A stretch of 64,000 bases of DNA from assembly GCA_951812925.1 (NCBI GenBank), contig OX638368.1:79776909-79840908 (forward strand), read 5' to 3'. Below, piece after piece: positions 42,997 through 54,048 of the stretch (positions within the stretch are counted from its first letter, which is position 1; the number at the start of each line of letters is the position of its first letter). This DNA is from Calliopum simillimum (taxonomy: Eukaryota > Arthropoda > Insecta > Diptera > Lauxaniidae). Made by a program: the position numbers and the translations under genes. The notes under the pieces are model-generated. The model was not told the DNA's origin, did not search any database, and saw only the letters and a list, made by a program, of their open reading frames with translations.

Positions 42997-44672
42997 ATAC
43001 CCTACACATAGGGTATACTCACGTTGTCCTTCCGTTTGCAACGCAGAGAAGGGGGCGTAGCAGATACGGAAAAGTCTATATATTCTTGATGAGCGTCACC
43101 TTCTGAGTCGATATAGCCATGTCCGTCTGGATGGCTGGCTGGGTGTCTGTCTGTGGAAATATTTTTTACTGGAAAACCAACCAAAAAATTCGGTGAAATT
43201 TGGTACAGAGGCTTTGGCGTAAAAGTTAGCTCGAGGGATTGAAAATGAGCGAAATCGGTCAACGGACATGGCTACGAAAGATGTGCACGATGTCCATTCA
43301 AACGCTTCTATGAGACATTCGCAAAAAAACGAACCGAGAATCATCACTAGACAGCAAACGCTCGAAACGAATGGAAGCACGACAGTAGACAAAAAAATGC
43401 AATGAGCTTCGCCGACACGAAGGCGAAAATCAATAAAGACAGTGAAAAAGGCAACGAATGTTCTGAGTTTTGCTGACACGAAGCCTAAAAGCAATAAAGG
43501 CAGTGAAAAAAGTAACGAGTATTGGAAAAAGCACCACTGCATTGCATTTCGTTTTATGTTAATAACTTTAAAGCATTTCTTGTCTTTGGTGACCCCTCAC
43601 GAAATTTTAAGAAGAATATATTTGTAGAATGCATTAACCTATTATAACCCACTTTTCGAAAAGGGGTCAAAAAGATTATAAAAGACAGGATATAATGGTT
43701 AAAAAATGTTTATTGCGTAATTTCATGTTTACCCTGGAGCAACATATTTTGTACAAAATGAAGGTTTAGAGATTTACAGTAGGATGAAATTTCGAAAATA
43801 AATTTTTTGTAAGTGTTTAAGCCAAAAAAAAACAAAATCTGGTTGATTTAAATTTCCAGATATGATTATTTTTAATACCTTAGGCGAAATATTTGACATA
43901 TCTCAGAACTCATTCCGAATATTTTTGCGATTGTTATAAAACTGCATCAAGCCGAGGTTTTGCATAAATCGGCGTTCAGCGACCTCTAAATGTACTTCCA
44001 AAAATTTTAAAAATTCTCAGCTCATTTTTTTTGACATCCTCTTTAAGATTTTTGAGGGTTATCCCGGAATTTAAAAAAATTTTTTTTTTTTTAATCCTGA
44101 AGTCTAATATGTCCAACATTGGAATACGTACAACAAAAACCAAAAAAAGGAATTTTTCCTATTTTACATTGCTTTAACTTAACTTTATCCGCAATGCACG
44201 GCAAATTTTAAATTTAACAGTAGGTTTTTATAAAACATGAGCACTAACAGACTACTCCTTGCTTTTTCCAATATTCGTTGCCTTTTTCACTGTCTTTATT
44301 GCTTTCGCCTTCGTGTTTGCCGAAGCTCATTGATTTTATATTGAGCAAGCGTCAACACTGCAGCACACTACTCGCTGCTATCGATTCTGAATGAAAGCAC
44401 GGCAAAGACAACGAATAACCGAAGAGCAATCAAACGCGAGCTCTTCATTGGAGATCTCTGATGGCTACCGCCCAAACAAAATGCAACTTTAGGAGTATTT
44501 TTCACGACAATGCAACCAAAATACACATAAATACTAAGAATTGTAAGCGCAAGCTCTGAGTATAAACTGGGCGAATTCGGACAAGAGGGCGTGGCCTATA
44601 TAAGCAAAAGCTTCAAAAAGCTATACCGAAAGGGCTTTTGGAGATAATTGAACTTGAATTTTACTCAGACGT
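42997..44672 (+). repeat. DINE-1/mini-me-like repeat, copy C, split by a MITE
   Basis: The left part, 42997-43275, has the ATACCCTACAC start and 'ccatgtccgtctggatggct' core. The right part, 44461-44672, continues with 'cgcccaaacaaaatgcaact' and 'gagggcgtggcc'. The repeat stops abruptly at 44672 after 'actcagac', lacking the last units and the GTGTAGGGTAT end present in copies A and B. Confidence 0.75.
43276..44460. mobile_element. hAT-like MITE with 8 bp target duplication
   Basis: Flanked by ATGGCTAC (43268-43275 and 44461-44468) inside the DINE-like repeat, where the undisturbed copies read 'acgcctaccgccc'. The right end is ...GGAGATCTCTG, i.e. CAGAGATCTCC inward, a hAT-type terminus; the left end GAAAGATGTGCAC appears to have lost the first two bases (CA). 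Subterminal inverted segments of about 100 bases are shared: 'aatgagcttcgccgacacga', 'caataaagacagtgaaaaag' on the left and their complements at about 44255-44335. The left side carries this block twice in tandem (43398-43460 and 43460-43535). No transposase. Confidence 0.82.
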
Positions 44673-45286
44673 TTCAATGGTTTCAAAGTAAGTCAGCTGT
44701 CATCACGGTGGTCTTTAAACAATTTTAATTTTTCGAAATACCACCCGCGTTTTTTTTAGGAATAATGTTGTAGGACCCTTCCAATGTCAAAATCCGCGAA
44801 CCGCGAAATTGAATGTCCAGCCGTTTTTTTTTTTTTTGACATTTTCATTTTTTTAACGATTTTTTGAGTATGTCTCACATATATGAGCCATTTATTTTGA
44901 AAGTGGCCTAAGTCCAGTTGAAATCGAGATATTGAAAGGTTTGCGTTTTGATGAATTTAAAAATATTGGTAACTGGTGTCATGGTCATTTACAGTTTTTG
45001 GGGGTCTAAGGATATCAAATTTATCAACCCATTTACCAAAACTATACATTTTTTAAAGATAATATGATTTCGGCGGTTGTGAATGGACTTAGGACTTTTT
45101 CATTAATTAAAAAGCACAAGTCTCATTGAAAAAAAAAAAGATTTTTTTTTAAAATATATATGTAAGCGTACATAAAATATGAATGAACTAGAAAACAATC
45201 CATCTGATTCTGATAAAATTTCCAAGAATGCTATCTTTGATCAGGAAAAGAGTTATAAGTTGTAATTTGGTACATACTTATTACTA
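44673..45286. other. Unassigned AT-rich sequence
   Basis: Unlike the DINE-like copies A and B beyond the break at 44672. No gene is supported. Confidence 0.4.
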
Positions 45287-45288
45287 TA

Positions 45289-46561
45289 CACGGCGTGCCA
45301 GATTCTATTTACTTATCGTTCAAATGATGTATAAAAAAATTTTCACCCGTGAATCCTCGACTAAATTTTGAGATAATCCCTTTTTCCAATTGGGGAATTT
45401 TCCCATACAAAAAACATAAAAAAATTTTTTTAACTACATTAAACAAAAATCAAAATAATCACATTCGATGTGTTTAGCGATGCTTAACGCGAATCCGACC
45501 TCAAAATTGTTCTATCGTGTATAGTTTTTGAGATATTCTAACCTAAAAACCAAAAAAAGTCGTTTTTTGCCATTTTTTGAAGCTATATAACTATGTAACT
45601 CATCATTTATTCGTTAAATATGGTTTAAGAATTTGGAAGCCCTGATCTTTTCCTTTAAAACCTAATTTAAATTATGTTTATATCTTCATGTTTCTAAGAG
45701 ATATCGTAGACCGAAATATTGGCAAAACGGGTTTTTTGCAACATAAATTAAATTAGGTTTTAAAAGCAAAGATTAGGACTTTCAAGTTGCTTACCAGATT
45801 TAACGAAATTAAAATTTTTTTCACATTTAAACATGTTCAACGAACCGACCATCTCAAAATTCAGCCGCATGCCATACACGTAACAAAAAACTTAACAATT
45901 TTTTTTTTTCTTCTTGAATCAAGAATTAATATTAAGTTTACGTTGCGTTGCAATAAACATTTGTTTTTGCTACTTTAATATCTAATTTACATGAATTTTT
46001 TCACTGAAAATCTATATTTTTTTTTCCATTTTTACTCGGGGTGTCAAACGGCTGAATTTAGAAGTAGTTGGTTCGTTGAAAATGTTTAAAATGTGAAAGA
46101 AATTTTAATTTCGTTAAATCTGGTAAGCAACTTGAAAGTCCTAATCTTTGCCTTTAAAACCTAATTTAAATTATGTTGATATCTTTTTTTTTCCTCAGAG
46201 ATATCCTAACCTAAAAAGGCACAAAAGTGCAAAAAACCCGTTTAGCCAATATTTCGGTCTAGGTTAGAATATCTCAAAAACTATACACGATAGAGCGATT
46301 CTGAGGTCGGATTCGCGTTTAACATCGCAAAACACATCGAATGTGATTATTTTGTTTTTTGTTCAATGTAGTTAAAAACAATATTTTATTTTTTTTGTAT
46401 GGGAAAATGCCCCAATTGGAAAAGGGATTATCTCAAAATTTAGTCGAGGAGTCACGGGTGAAAATTTTTTTATACATCATTTGAACGATAAGTAAACAGA
46501 ATCTGGAAAAAATTTTGATGTGCTACGACGTTCGATTTAAAACGGGTTAAGGCACGCCGTG
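45289..46561. mobile_element. Palindromic element with CACGGCGTGCC termini and TA duplication
   Basis: It begins CACGGCGTGCC and ends GGCACGCCGTG, with TA on both sides (45287-45288 and 46562-46563). The arms of about 600 bases are inverted copies; the left arm lacks the segment 'ttaacccgttttaaatcg...' next to the terminus that is present in the right arm and in the half copy at 28739. The centre is near 45950. The TA duplication suggests Tc1/mariner-type mobilisation. No transposase. Confidence 0.85.
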
Positions 46562-46563
46562 TA

Positions 46564-48501
46564 TATGTATAAATGGTGCAGAAACAAACTTTAATTACTA
46601 AAAGATAACACGCCTTCTGTATAATATAACTCTTTAGATTTTTGAAACTCTTAGACATAGAAAAATAAAATTTCATACATACCTAAATGGCGCCAAAACA
46701 AACAGCAATCATTAAAAAAAATAACGATAACTCGCTTCCTTCAGGGACATGCACACGGGGGCTTTGGGGGCTTAAACCCCTCTCAGGAAGATCTTTTACC
46801 CATTTATAGCAGTTCAAACTGAATGTTTTGTATAGTGCTCCTTCGTTTTTTAAATGAAAACCCCTCCTCTATCAAAAGAAAATCCTGCGCACGACCCTGG
46901 CCTCCTTTACAACATCTTTAGTCAAATATCTGAAACGCGTGTTTAAAAAGTTCGGTACGTAAGAAAAGCTGAAGTGGGCCTCTTTATTAAGTAGACGGTG
47001 CCACGTCACTAGGGGGAAAAACGCTATCATTATAAAGTCTAATTTAAACGATATAATTTTAACCACTGCACTATAGGTCAAAAGGTACACTTTTTTGTCC
47101 AAAATTCATAACGTCCATATAATCATGGATACCGACTGCAAATGTAGTTCTTATGTTGACTCTAGACTAAAAGAACAATTCTGAAAAAAATCCTTAACCC
47201 ATGGACAACCGGGTCAAAAATGGCACGTAATAAACTCTCTAAATAACTAACACATACCAGCAAGGTTTTGTTTTTAGGCATTTCCGAAATAACTCCATGC
47301 GTTGAATCCGAATCCAAGATCAGAATTGACCCACCACTTCAGGATTTGGAGATATTTGAGGTCAAAATCATGAAAAATGGCTATTTTGGCTATTTTTGCG
47401 GTTCGATGCAAACTGCACAAAATTTTCATTATTTTTTTTACCAAATGCATAACGTAGTTCTGTAATGTTTCTTCAAAATGAGCCCTTCAAAAATGCCATA
47501 CGATACTTCCTTTAAAAGTTATGGCCGATTTAAGATGACATGTCATGACATCTTGAAATCCCATAAAACGGGTTAAACGACACAACTTTGGATTTCATGA
47601 TATCATCTTAAATCTGCAATAACTTTTGAAGTAAGTATTGTTTGGCACTTTTTAAGAGCTCATTTTGAAGGTAAAAAGTGGTACTCAGTAATGATTTATG
47701 CAAAAAAAATAAAAAAAAATTTGTGCAGTCTACAACTAACCTCAAAAGTAACAAAAGTACTTTTTTTCGTATATTAACCGCAAATATCTCTATTTTTCGA
47801 AAAACCTAATGCAAAAATTATGAGCACTTTTACGCAAGTTACTTGAATTAGTAGTATCTTCAGTATTTTTTAATAAGAAATTGAAAAACCGCTTCTTCGT
47901 TTTCTTTTTTGTCTGTCTTTTGCAACCAGATTTCGAATAAATCGATATTACTGAAGAAAAGTTACCTGACAAAAAAATCGATTAAAAAAACAAACGGGCA
48001 AAATCGGGCGTCTATATTTCTAAATAACATTAACAATAGCAACGTCTTACTAGTTTCGGGTTTTTTAGAACTAACAAATTCTAACAAAATTTTAAAAGCT
48101 TAGACGAAGTTCAAAATTTAAAAAAAATATTAAAAGTCAGGGGTCTAATTTGAATATTAGATTTTTCCACAGAAAACCAAAATATAATTTAATTTTTTGA
48201 CCTAAATTGCGTTATACACAACATCATCAATTTTATGAATTTTTATTTTAGAAAAAAACAAATTATTTTAATTACTTTTTATTGATTGAAGAAAAGAGCT
48301 AAAATCACGACTTTTTTGAGTTATCTCAGTAAAATACAAATGCATCAACTTTGACACATCGCTGAGGAACGGAAAATTATTTTACCCCAAAACAAAACAC
48401 ATTTTTGCTTGTATTGAAGTATTCTCCGTTAGACTGCATCAACAAAATTTCAATAGCAATACATACTTGTAAAAATTCAATTTTGGCCAAAAAAGTGTGC
48501 C
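46564..48501. other. Unassigned sequence with a decayed palindrome
   Basis: No gene. Between about 47370 and 47760 an imperfect inverted repeat is centred near 47560 ('gatttaagatgacatgtcatg' against 'ggatttcatgatatcatctt', and 'tttgtgcagtc' against 'actgcacaaaa'). The short open frames around 46470-48100 have no domain. Confidence 0.5.
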
Positions 48502-48503
48502 TT

Positions 48504-49600
48504 CCCAGTGTGCCAAACGGACTCGTTTCGGATCCGTAACGGGTTCATATTTTCGTTCTTTTTATCCGTTACGGAATCCGTTACGTATCCGTTACTGATC
48601 CGTTTGCGGAAAGGATTCCTAAAAAAAAAAACGAATCGTTTTTTCTTCTTTTATGGATCCGTTTCGAACCTGTAACGTACATCAAAAACGAATTCAAAAC
48701 GGATTCGCTTTTAATAATGTTAATGCTGCTTATAAAAAAAAAAGAAAACAGGGTGAAGCGCTTAATTTTAATTAAAAAAAACAAAAAAAAAAAAAATTAC
48801 TAGCCCGGCCGGGAGTCGAACTCAGGCTCCCGGGGTATTACTCTTTCATACACGAGACGTTAGACAACTAGGCTATTGACCGATATGATGTATACTTAAC
48901 TGATGTAGACTTATTTGATGTTGAGATTTAAAGTTTGTATATTGAACAAATTTCTGTTGTTTTTTATAAGTATTCTGTGTTGTTTTTCTTTCCTTCTTTT
49001 GATAAAAAATGTTATATACTCAAATTTGGAATCAAAAACATTTTTTCAAACAGAGTTTGAAAAGTTTACAAAAAATCATACGCAATAAAATAAAAAGAAA
49101 AAAAAAAAACAAATCAAAAATATTTTTTTTATCATAAAAATTAAATAAAGCAAATCCGTTTTGAGTTCGTATTTGAAGTATTTACGGATTCGAAACGGAT
49201 TTGCCCAGGTTCGAATCCTACCAGAGGTGGATTTTTACCCTTTATTTTTCTTCCTTTTTTTTCTTTTTATTATTTTTTAATTGCTAATAGGCGCATCAAA
49301 ACGGATTTTTTCTGTAAATATACAGCATTAACATATTCAAAAGCAAATCCGTTTTGAATTCGTTTTTACATAAGTTTCGGATTCGAAACGGGCCCGCACT
49401 GCGGAATTTAATTTTTTTTTATTCGCTAATAAGCGCTTCAAAGTGTTTTTTTTTTTTATCTAAATAAAGCGTTTTGAATTCGTTTTTGATGTACGTTACG
49501 GGTTCGAAATGGATCCTTTACCGCGGATTACGTTTTTTATACCTTTATGAACTCGTAATGGATTCGAAACGGATCCTCATCCGTTTTTGTGCACATTGGG
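48504..49600 (-). mobile_element. CCCARTGTGC TIR element, copy 6 (minus)
   Basis: Complete uninterrupted copy in reverse orientation: starts CCCAGTGTGCC, ends GTGCACATTGGG, with TT duplicated (48502-48503, 49601-49602). It shows the intact sequence around 48710-48725 where copy 3 was invaded. The tRNA-like segment lies on the minus strand at about 48800-48880. Confidence 0.88.
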
Positions 49601-49730
49601 TTTTGACTTATAGTGCACTGGGAGAACTACTAGTAAAAAGAAATGTATACACATGTTTCAAAACAAAGAAATCCTTTCATTTATTTAGGTTAAAAGAATG
49701 GTAACACAAAAATTAACAATGTTTAGATAT

Positions 49731-51395
49731 TCATTCTTCTTCAGTTTGCGTATGCGGGAGGAATTTAAAATAGTTATGGTGTGCAGGTGGTATATAGTGT
49801 AGTAAATTCATTAAGTCCTTGTATTTTACCATTGATATTGGTCTCGTTCTTTCGTAGAGTGGTGTCAACTCAATATTATTAAAGATTTTTGGTCTTCCCC
49901 GGAGAGGTAGTAAATCAATAGTTTTGAATGCAGCATCCTCATTAATTGTTGTTTTGTAGAACATCTTATAAGATTCCGTTCGCAAAAATCGCATCCAACA
50001 TATTTTTAACCAATTTACTTTTTTTCCGTCAGTAGTTGCCTTCTAAAAGTTGCATTTTCTAGAGGTTTTGTTGAAACGAAATCCACTTGTTTCATTTTAT
50101 TAACAGCAAACATATTCTTGCGACAATTTTGTATAACTTTATAAAATTCCTCAGGGACATACAATAAATTATGTTTCCTTAACGCAATTTCGATAACTCC
50201 AAAATCTCTATCGTTAGGTAGAAATGAATGTCCGGATTGCAAGAACTTATGGTCAACGACATTGACATTGTTTTCCATAGATTGGACAATTTTTAACCAT
50301 GTCAATGCAATATTAAAATTTCTATTTTGTCCTGAACAGATATCGGTGTAAGCTATTATATGCTTTCATTTCGAAGAGTCTTAAGATGTTTTAGAATACA
50401 TGATGCTACTTCCTGTGAACCTCTGAATGCGACAGTTTCATCTCAGAACTTTATCATCATGGAAGTTATGGATACCCAGATTTAAAATGTACAAATTACG
50501 CTTGTAATATGCAACTGATGTAGTTAACTTAGGGTAGGGTAATGCTTTTTGCAAGTCAAAAGAAAAACTGAAATATTGATTTGAATTATGTAATGCCAAC
50601 ATTTGATCTTGTTTTAGTGATTCTCCTGCCAAATCTGCTTCTCTTAAATGGGCATCATGTTCTTCAATAAAATGTTTTTTTTCGTCATAATATTCCGATG
50701 CCTTAATCTTGTTGTTTAAAAGATCACATTTTTGGCAAGTGTCTTTCCGCAGCTGATGAAAATGTAAATTAAAGTCGTCTTTAAAGATTTTTCTATAAGT
50801 CCATTCGTTAATAGCCCTTATATTGTTTTCTTCACATTTTTGCAGGTATATATAACATTTTTTTAATATTTAGATCAGAGTGTAAAAATTTTCTGTTAGG
50901 ATTGTGTGATCTAGTGTAATGTGATTCAAATGGAGCAAAACTTTGGATATGTTCATAAACAGTGTGTCTCTCTTCTTCAGAGATTTTTCTGATGATCCAA
51001 TCATGCGGTCACGCATATCATTTCTCGGATTTTCAGAACTTAAAGCGCGTTTTAATCTTCCTTCACTTATATTAAAGGTATCCAAAAAAATTTTTTTACA
51101 TACTGCGATTTTTCCGCGAACAGTATTTGAAAAATACTTAAGACTGTAGTTTCTTGGCAATCCTTTACCATTCCTTACACGTTTTCTTTTGATACTCATG
51201 CGCTCAATAGCTTGGTCAAGTAAAATATTTTGCTTATTGAAATTTCCCAAATTCCAAAATTTATAGAAAATATTTTTCCTTTCTTTTTCATCAAAATATT
51301 TTACACAATCCTTTGCACATTGGCAATCTTTATTTTGGAACACTTTTGCTGGGATAATTTTTCCATTCTGCGTATAATCAGGCCTAACACTGAAT
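49731..51395 (-). pseudogene. Decayed orphan arthropod protein family (possibly transposase-derived)
   Basis: Four successive minus-strand frames give one nearly continuous protein of about 540 residues. N-terminus: NKDCQCAKDCVKYF and a basic block (IKRKRVRNGKG), then RGKIAVCKKIFLDTFNISEG. Middle: CQKCDLLNNKI, EEHDAHLREADLA, FDLQKALPYPKLTTSVAYYK, NLGIHNFH. C-terminal part: AYTDICSGQNRN, DHKFLQSGHSFLPNDRDFG, EFYKVIQNCRKN, and PISMVKYKDLMNLL with YIPPAHHNYF near the end. Breaks: a stop at about 50870 (I*I in the frame) and frameshifts at about 50345-50440. I recall many insect genomes carrying such intronless copies annotated as uncharacterised; the spaced Asp residues (FDLQ, YTDICSG, NDRDFG) could be an RNase H-like fold, but this is inference. 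The far N-terminus is cut by the LTR at 51400. Confidence 0.6.
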
Positions 51396-51399
51396 CTAT

Positions 51400-52138
51400 T
51401 GTAGTGTACTCATAAAGTCACTATTGCCACAAACGACACTTCTCTAAAACTCAGACTAAAATAATTTTTCTTTAATTTATTTTCCCACGAAATTTAAAGT
51501 AAACAAATTAAATTCAGAAATACTAAAATCACTTTGGAGTAAATAAAATTCCAAAGTACTCAAATTCCAAATAAATAAATTCCCTTTAATTTATTTTCAA
51601 CCCCTTTTGGCTTGTGCTATTTATGTATCCAACACATGAGCACGAGCACAACAACAATAACACCAACTGCATTTGAATGCACTGCCTAAGCGTAAGCATA
51701 GCAACTACATAGATCGTATTGCTTCAGTGCCAGACACATTTAAAGTCATGGTCAATATTTTCAATGCACTTGTTGTTATTGGGGAATTAGATTTCAGTTT
51801 GGGAAACTAAATTGTGTTGATCGACCAAAACAAAACTGATTGGCGATCAAGGGAAAATCCAAAGAGAAAAGGGTGGAGTTAAAGAAAATAGTGGGAAATA
51901 ATTTTAAGTAAAATAATGTTTTTTTTATTGTATATATACTCGTACATCATTCTAAATAAAGTAATCTTAAGTCTAAGCACAAGAGTGGCGCATAGCCAGA
52001 GTTTTTAATTTCGATACAAATGAAAAGTGCGGCGTAAAGCCAGAACAAACTGCTGCGTCTAGCAGACATGAATATAAGACAACCTTTTTTTTATTTATCT
52101 TCTTTACTCGCATCCTATGCTAAACGCGTAACTTTACA
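51400..52138 (+). repeat. 5' LTR of a truncated Mdg1/412-like element
   Basis: It begins TGTAGTGTACTC (TGTAGT starts are usual in the 412/mdg1 group) and ends TTTACA, 739 bases, followed directly by a PBS-like TGGCGATCCTGCC. Inside are TATATATA (about 51930-51938) and AATAAA (51955-51960), the expected promoter/polyadenylation pair. No 3' LTR exists in the window. The LTR joins the orphan gene at 51400, which suggests the element inserted into that sequence. Confidence 0.75.
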
Positions 52139-52210
52139 TGGCGATCCTGCCACACTAACCTGAATTCTGACAAAAACCAACAAATTTTGAAGTAAAATTA
52201 AATTAAATTA

Positions 52211-52558
52211 GATGACGCAAGAAAGTTGGGACGAGATCTTCAACAAATGGCCCGACTATTCACAAGAATACGTTCCTGAGCCATTGGTGGTACCAAAAGA
52301 ACAACCACCAACATACGTTCCGGAGTTGAAAGGGTTAGGACCAAAACCCTTGACAATATAGGAATACAGAAGAAGAAACACAAAACCAAAGACGCAACCA
52401 CCACCACCTACGGAACCAGAAAAAGTACGCCGTAGAGGCGGTAAAACAGTGAAAGCCAGGCAAAAAGTAGCCGAAATATACAGAATCTTGGCTATAACAA
52501 CAATCAAAAAAGAACGTCAAAAACTCCTAGAACTAATCAAAGAAGAGCAAAAACATTA
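52211..52558 (+). pseudogene. Leader ORF of the Mdg1-like element, with a stop
   Basis: From the ATG at 52211 the frame reads MTQESWDEIFNKWPDYS, then proline-rich sequence, a TAG at about 52361-52363, and continues as a basic C-terminal part with RRRGGKTVKARQKVAEIYRI to TAA at about 52556. Small leader ORFs of unknown role are known from 412/mdg1 elements. The assignment rests on position and codon continuity. Confidence 0.5.
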
Positions 52559-52593
52559 AAAAAAAATTTTTTTTAAACAAACCTACAAATTAG

Positions 52594-52848
52594 ATGTTTG
52601 AACACATAGCAGATGTCAGCTACAAAATAACAATGTTCGATAATAAAAATAACGACAAAGTTACTATAAATGAAAACTTTGAAAACAACGTGGGATCCAC
52701 CGTCACCACATCCGACCTGAAGAACACATTTACAACAATAATAATCACTATAATTATAATAATTATAATAATTTTTGTGTTTTATAAAATAAGCAAATAC
52801 TACAAAAACTACGTTTTGAAACATGTTAACAGGACACAAAATGTGTAG
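52594..52848 (+). CDS. Small leader ORF with one transmembrane segment
   Basis: 84 codons, starting MFEHIADVSYKITMF. A run of about 18 Ile/Thr/Val/Phe residues at positions 48-66 (TIIITIIIIIIIIFVFY) is a strong membrane segment, followed by a Lys/Tyr-rich tail. It lies between the PBS and gag of the Mdg1-like element. It is not an env in size or position. Function unknown. Confidence 0.5.
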   Translation: MFEHIADVSYKITMFDNKNNDKVTINENFENNVGSTVTTSDLKNTFTTIIITIIIIIIIIFVFYKISKYYKNYVLKHVNRTQNV

Positions 52849-52886
52849 AAAAGAATAAAAACTTTTTTTTTCTTTAAATAAAATCC

Positions 52887-53105
52887 ATGCATAAATTAAC
52901 AAAACTTTTTAAAACAGTTAGAAGTATAAAGATTAACGCAAAAAAGACAATAAATAGGGTCTATACAAAAACAACAATAGAATCAAAGTTAGACGAAATA
53001 AATACTTGCAAAAAAGAATTCAACAGTCACAAGAATACACTAAAATCAAATCACGAAATAGAACTTCTAATGGAAGAATTTTATATTTTAGTTAGAGAAA
53101 CATAA
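52887..53105 (+). CDS. Small basic leader ORF upstream of gag
   Basis: 72 codons, Lys-rich and helical (SIKINAKKTINRVYTKTT), ending 16 bases before the gag ATG. It could equally be an N-terminal module of gag in an ancestral element. No domain recognised. Confidence 0.4.
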   Translation: MHKLTKLFKTVRSIKINAKKTINRVYTKTTIESKLDEINTCKKEFNSHKNTLKSNHEIELLMEEFYILVRET

Positions 53106-53120
53106 TTAATTTTAATACAA

Positions 53121-54048
53121 ATGGTAGATAAAACCAACGATAGCGCACAACAAACCGAAGACGTTACAGAACCCACAATGGCCACTTTCAATTTAGAATT
53201 AGTTTTGAAAACAATCCCAATTTTCTCAGGTGTCCAAAAAGAGTAAAATGCATTTTTGACAATTGTTGAAATAATTCACGACACATACTCTACAGAAGAT
53301 AGGAAAAAATTGTTGAATTTGGTACTTAATGTCAAATTAAGCGCAAATGTTAGAACTACATTAGGTTTCACGCAAGATATAGATACGTTAGTCAAACTAA
53401 AGAAAGCTTTAAATTTTTCTTTCAAAAGCAACCTGACCATTGCACAAATACATACACAACTTTCTTCAATCACACAACGGAATAATACAGTAGCTATTTA
53501 CAAAGACAAACTTTTAACTCTAATTTCCGAACTAAACAATTTACAAATTACTGAATTATCAACAGGAGCAACTGCAGAAAAAATAAACATAATAAAGAGC
53601 ATGAATAAAAGTTATGCTTTGACCATTTTTAAAAATGGATTAAACGATAATTTAAAAACCACATTATTCGCGGCTCAACCAAAAAACAATAACCGAGGCA
53701 ATAAATTTAGTACTAGAGCTAGAGAAGAATTTAAAAACTGGTAACCAACTTCTCCATTACAGAAGTAACAATTACTCCAATAACTAGAACAATTCTAGCC
53801 AAACATGTAATAATTGCAATTGTAACAGCAATTCGTCACAAAAAACCGCAGATATACTGCAAATAACAGTAATCAAAGGCGAAATAACAGCCACCGAAAT
53901 AACAACAGAAATAACAACAGCCGAAATAACAATAATTGGAACAACAATCGAAACACCAATAATTGGAACGTTCGGAATAACAACAATAGAAACAACGGTA
54001 ATCATAATAATAATCGGAACCGAAACAACCATCAGGTCCAAATAGTAA
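53121..54048 (+). pseudogene. gag of the Mdg1-like element, with stop codons and a frameshift
   Basis: Start ATG at 53121 (MVDKTNDSAQQ). A TAA at about 53244-53246 follows FSGVQKE. The frame then runs from 53256 through a capsid-like helical region (DRKKLLNLVLNVKLS, LGFTQDIDTL, LTLISELNNLQ, KSYALTIFKNGL) to about 53685, where one extra A in an A-run shifts the frame. Downstream a Cys-rich piece (TCNNCNCNSNSSQK) may be the remnant of a zinc knuckle, followed by an Asn-rich low-complexity tract (about 53880-54020). Confidence 0.65.

Noticed and set aside
52256..52507. Gly-rich minus-strand frame
   Set aside because: Antisense shadow of the proline/arginine-rich leader ORF of the Mdg1-like element.
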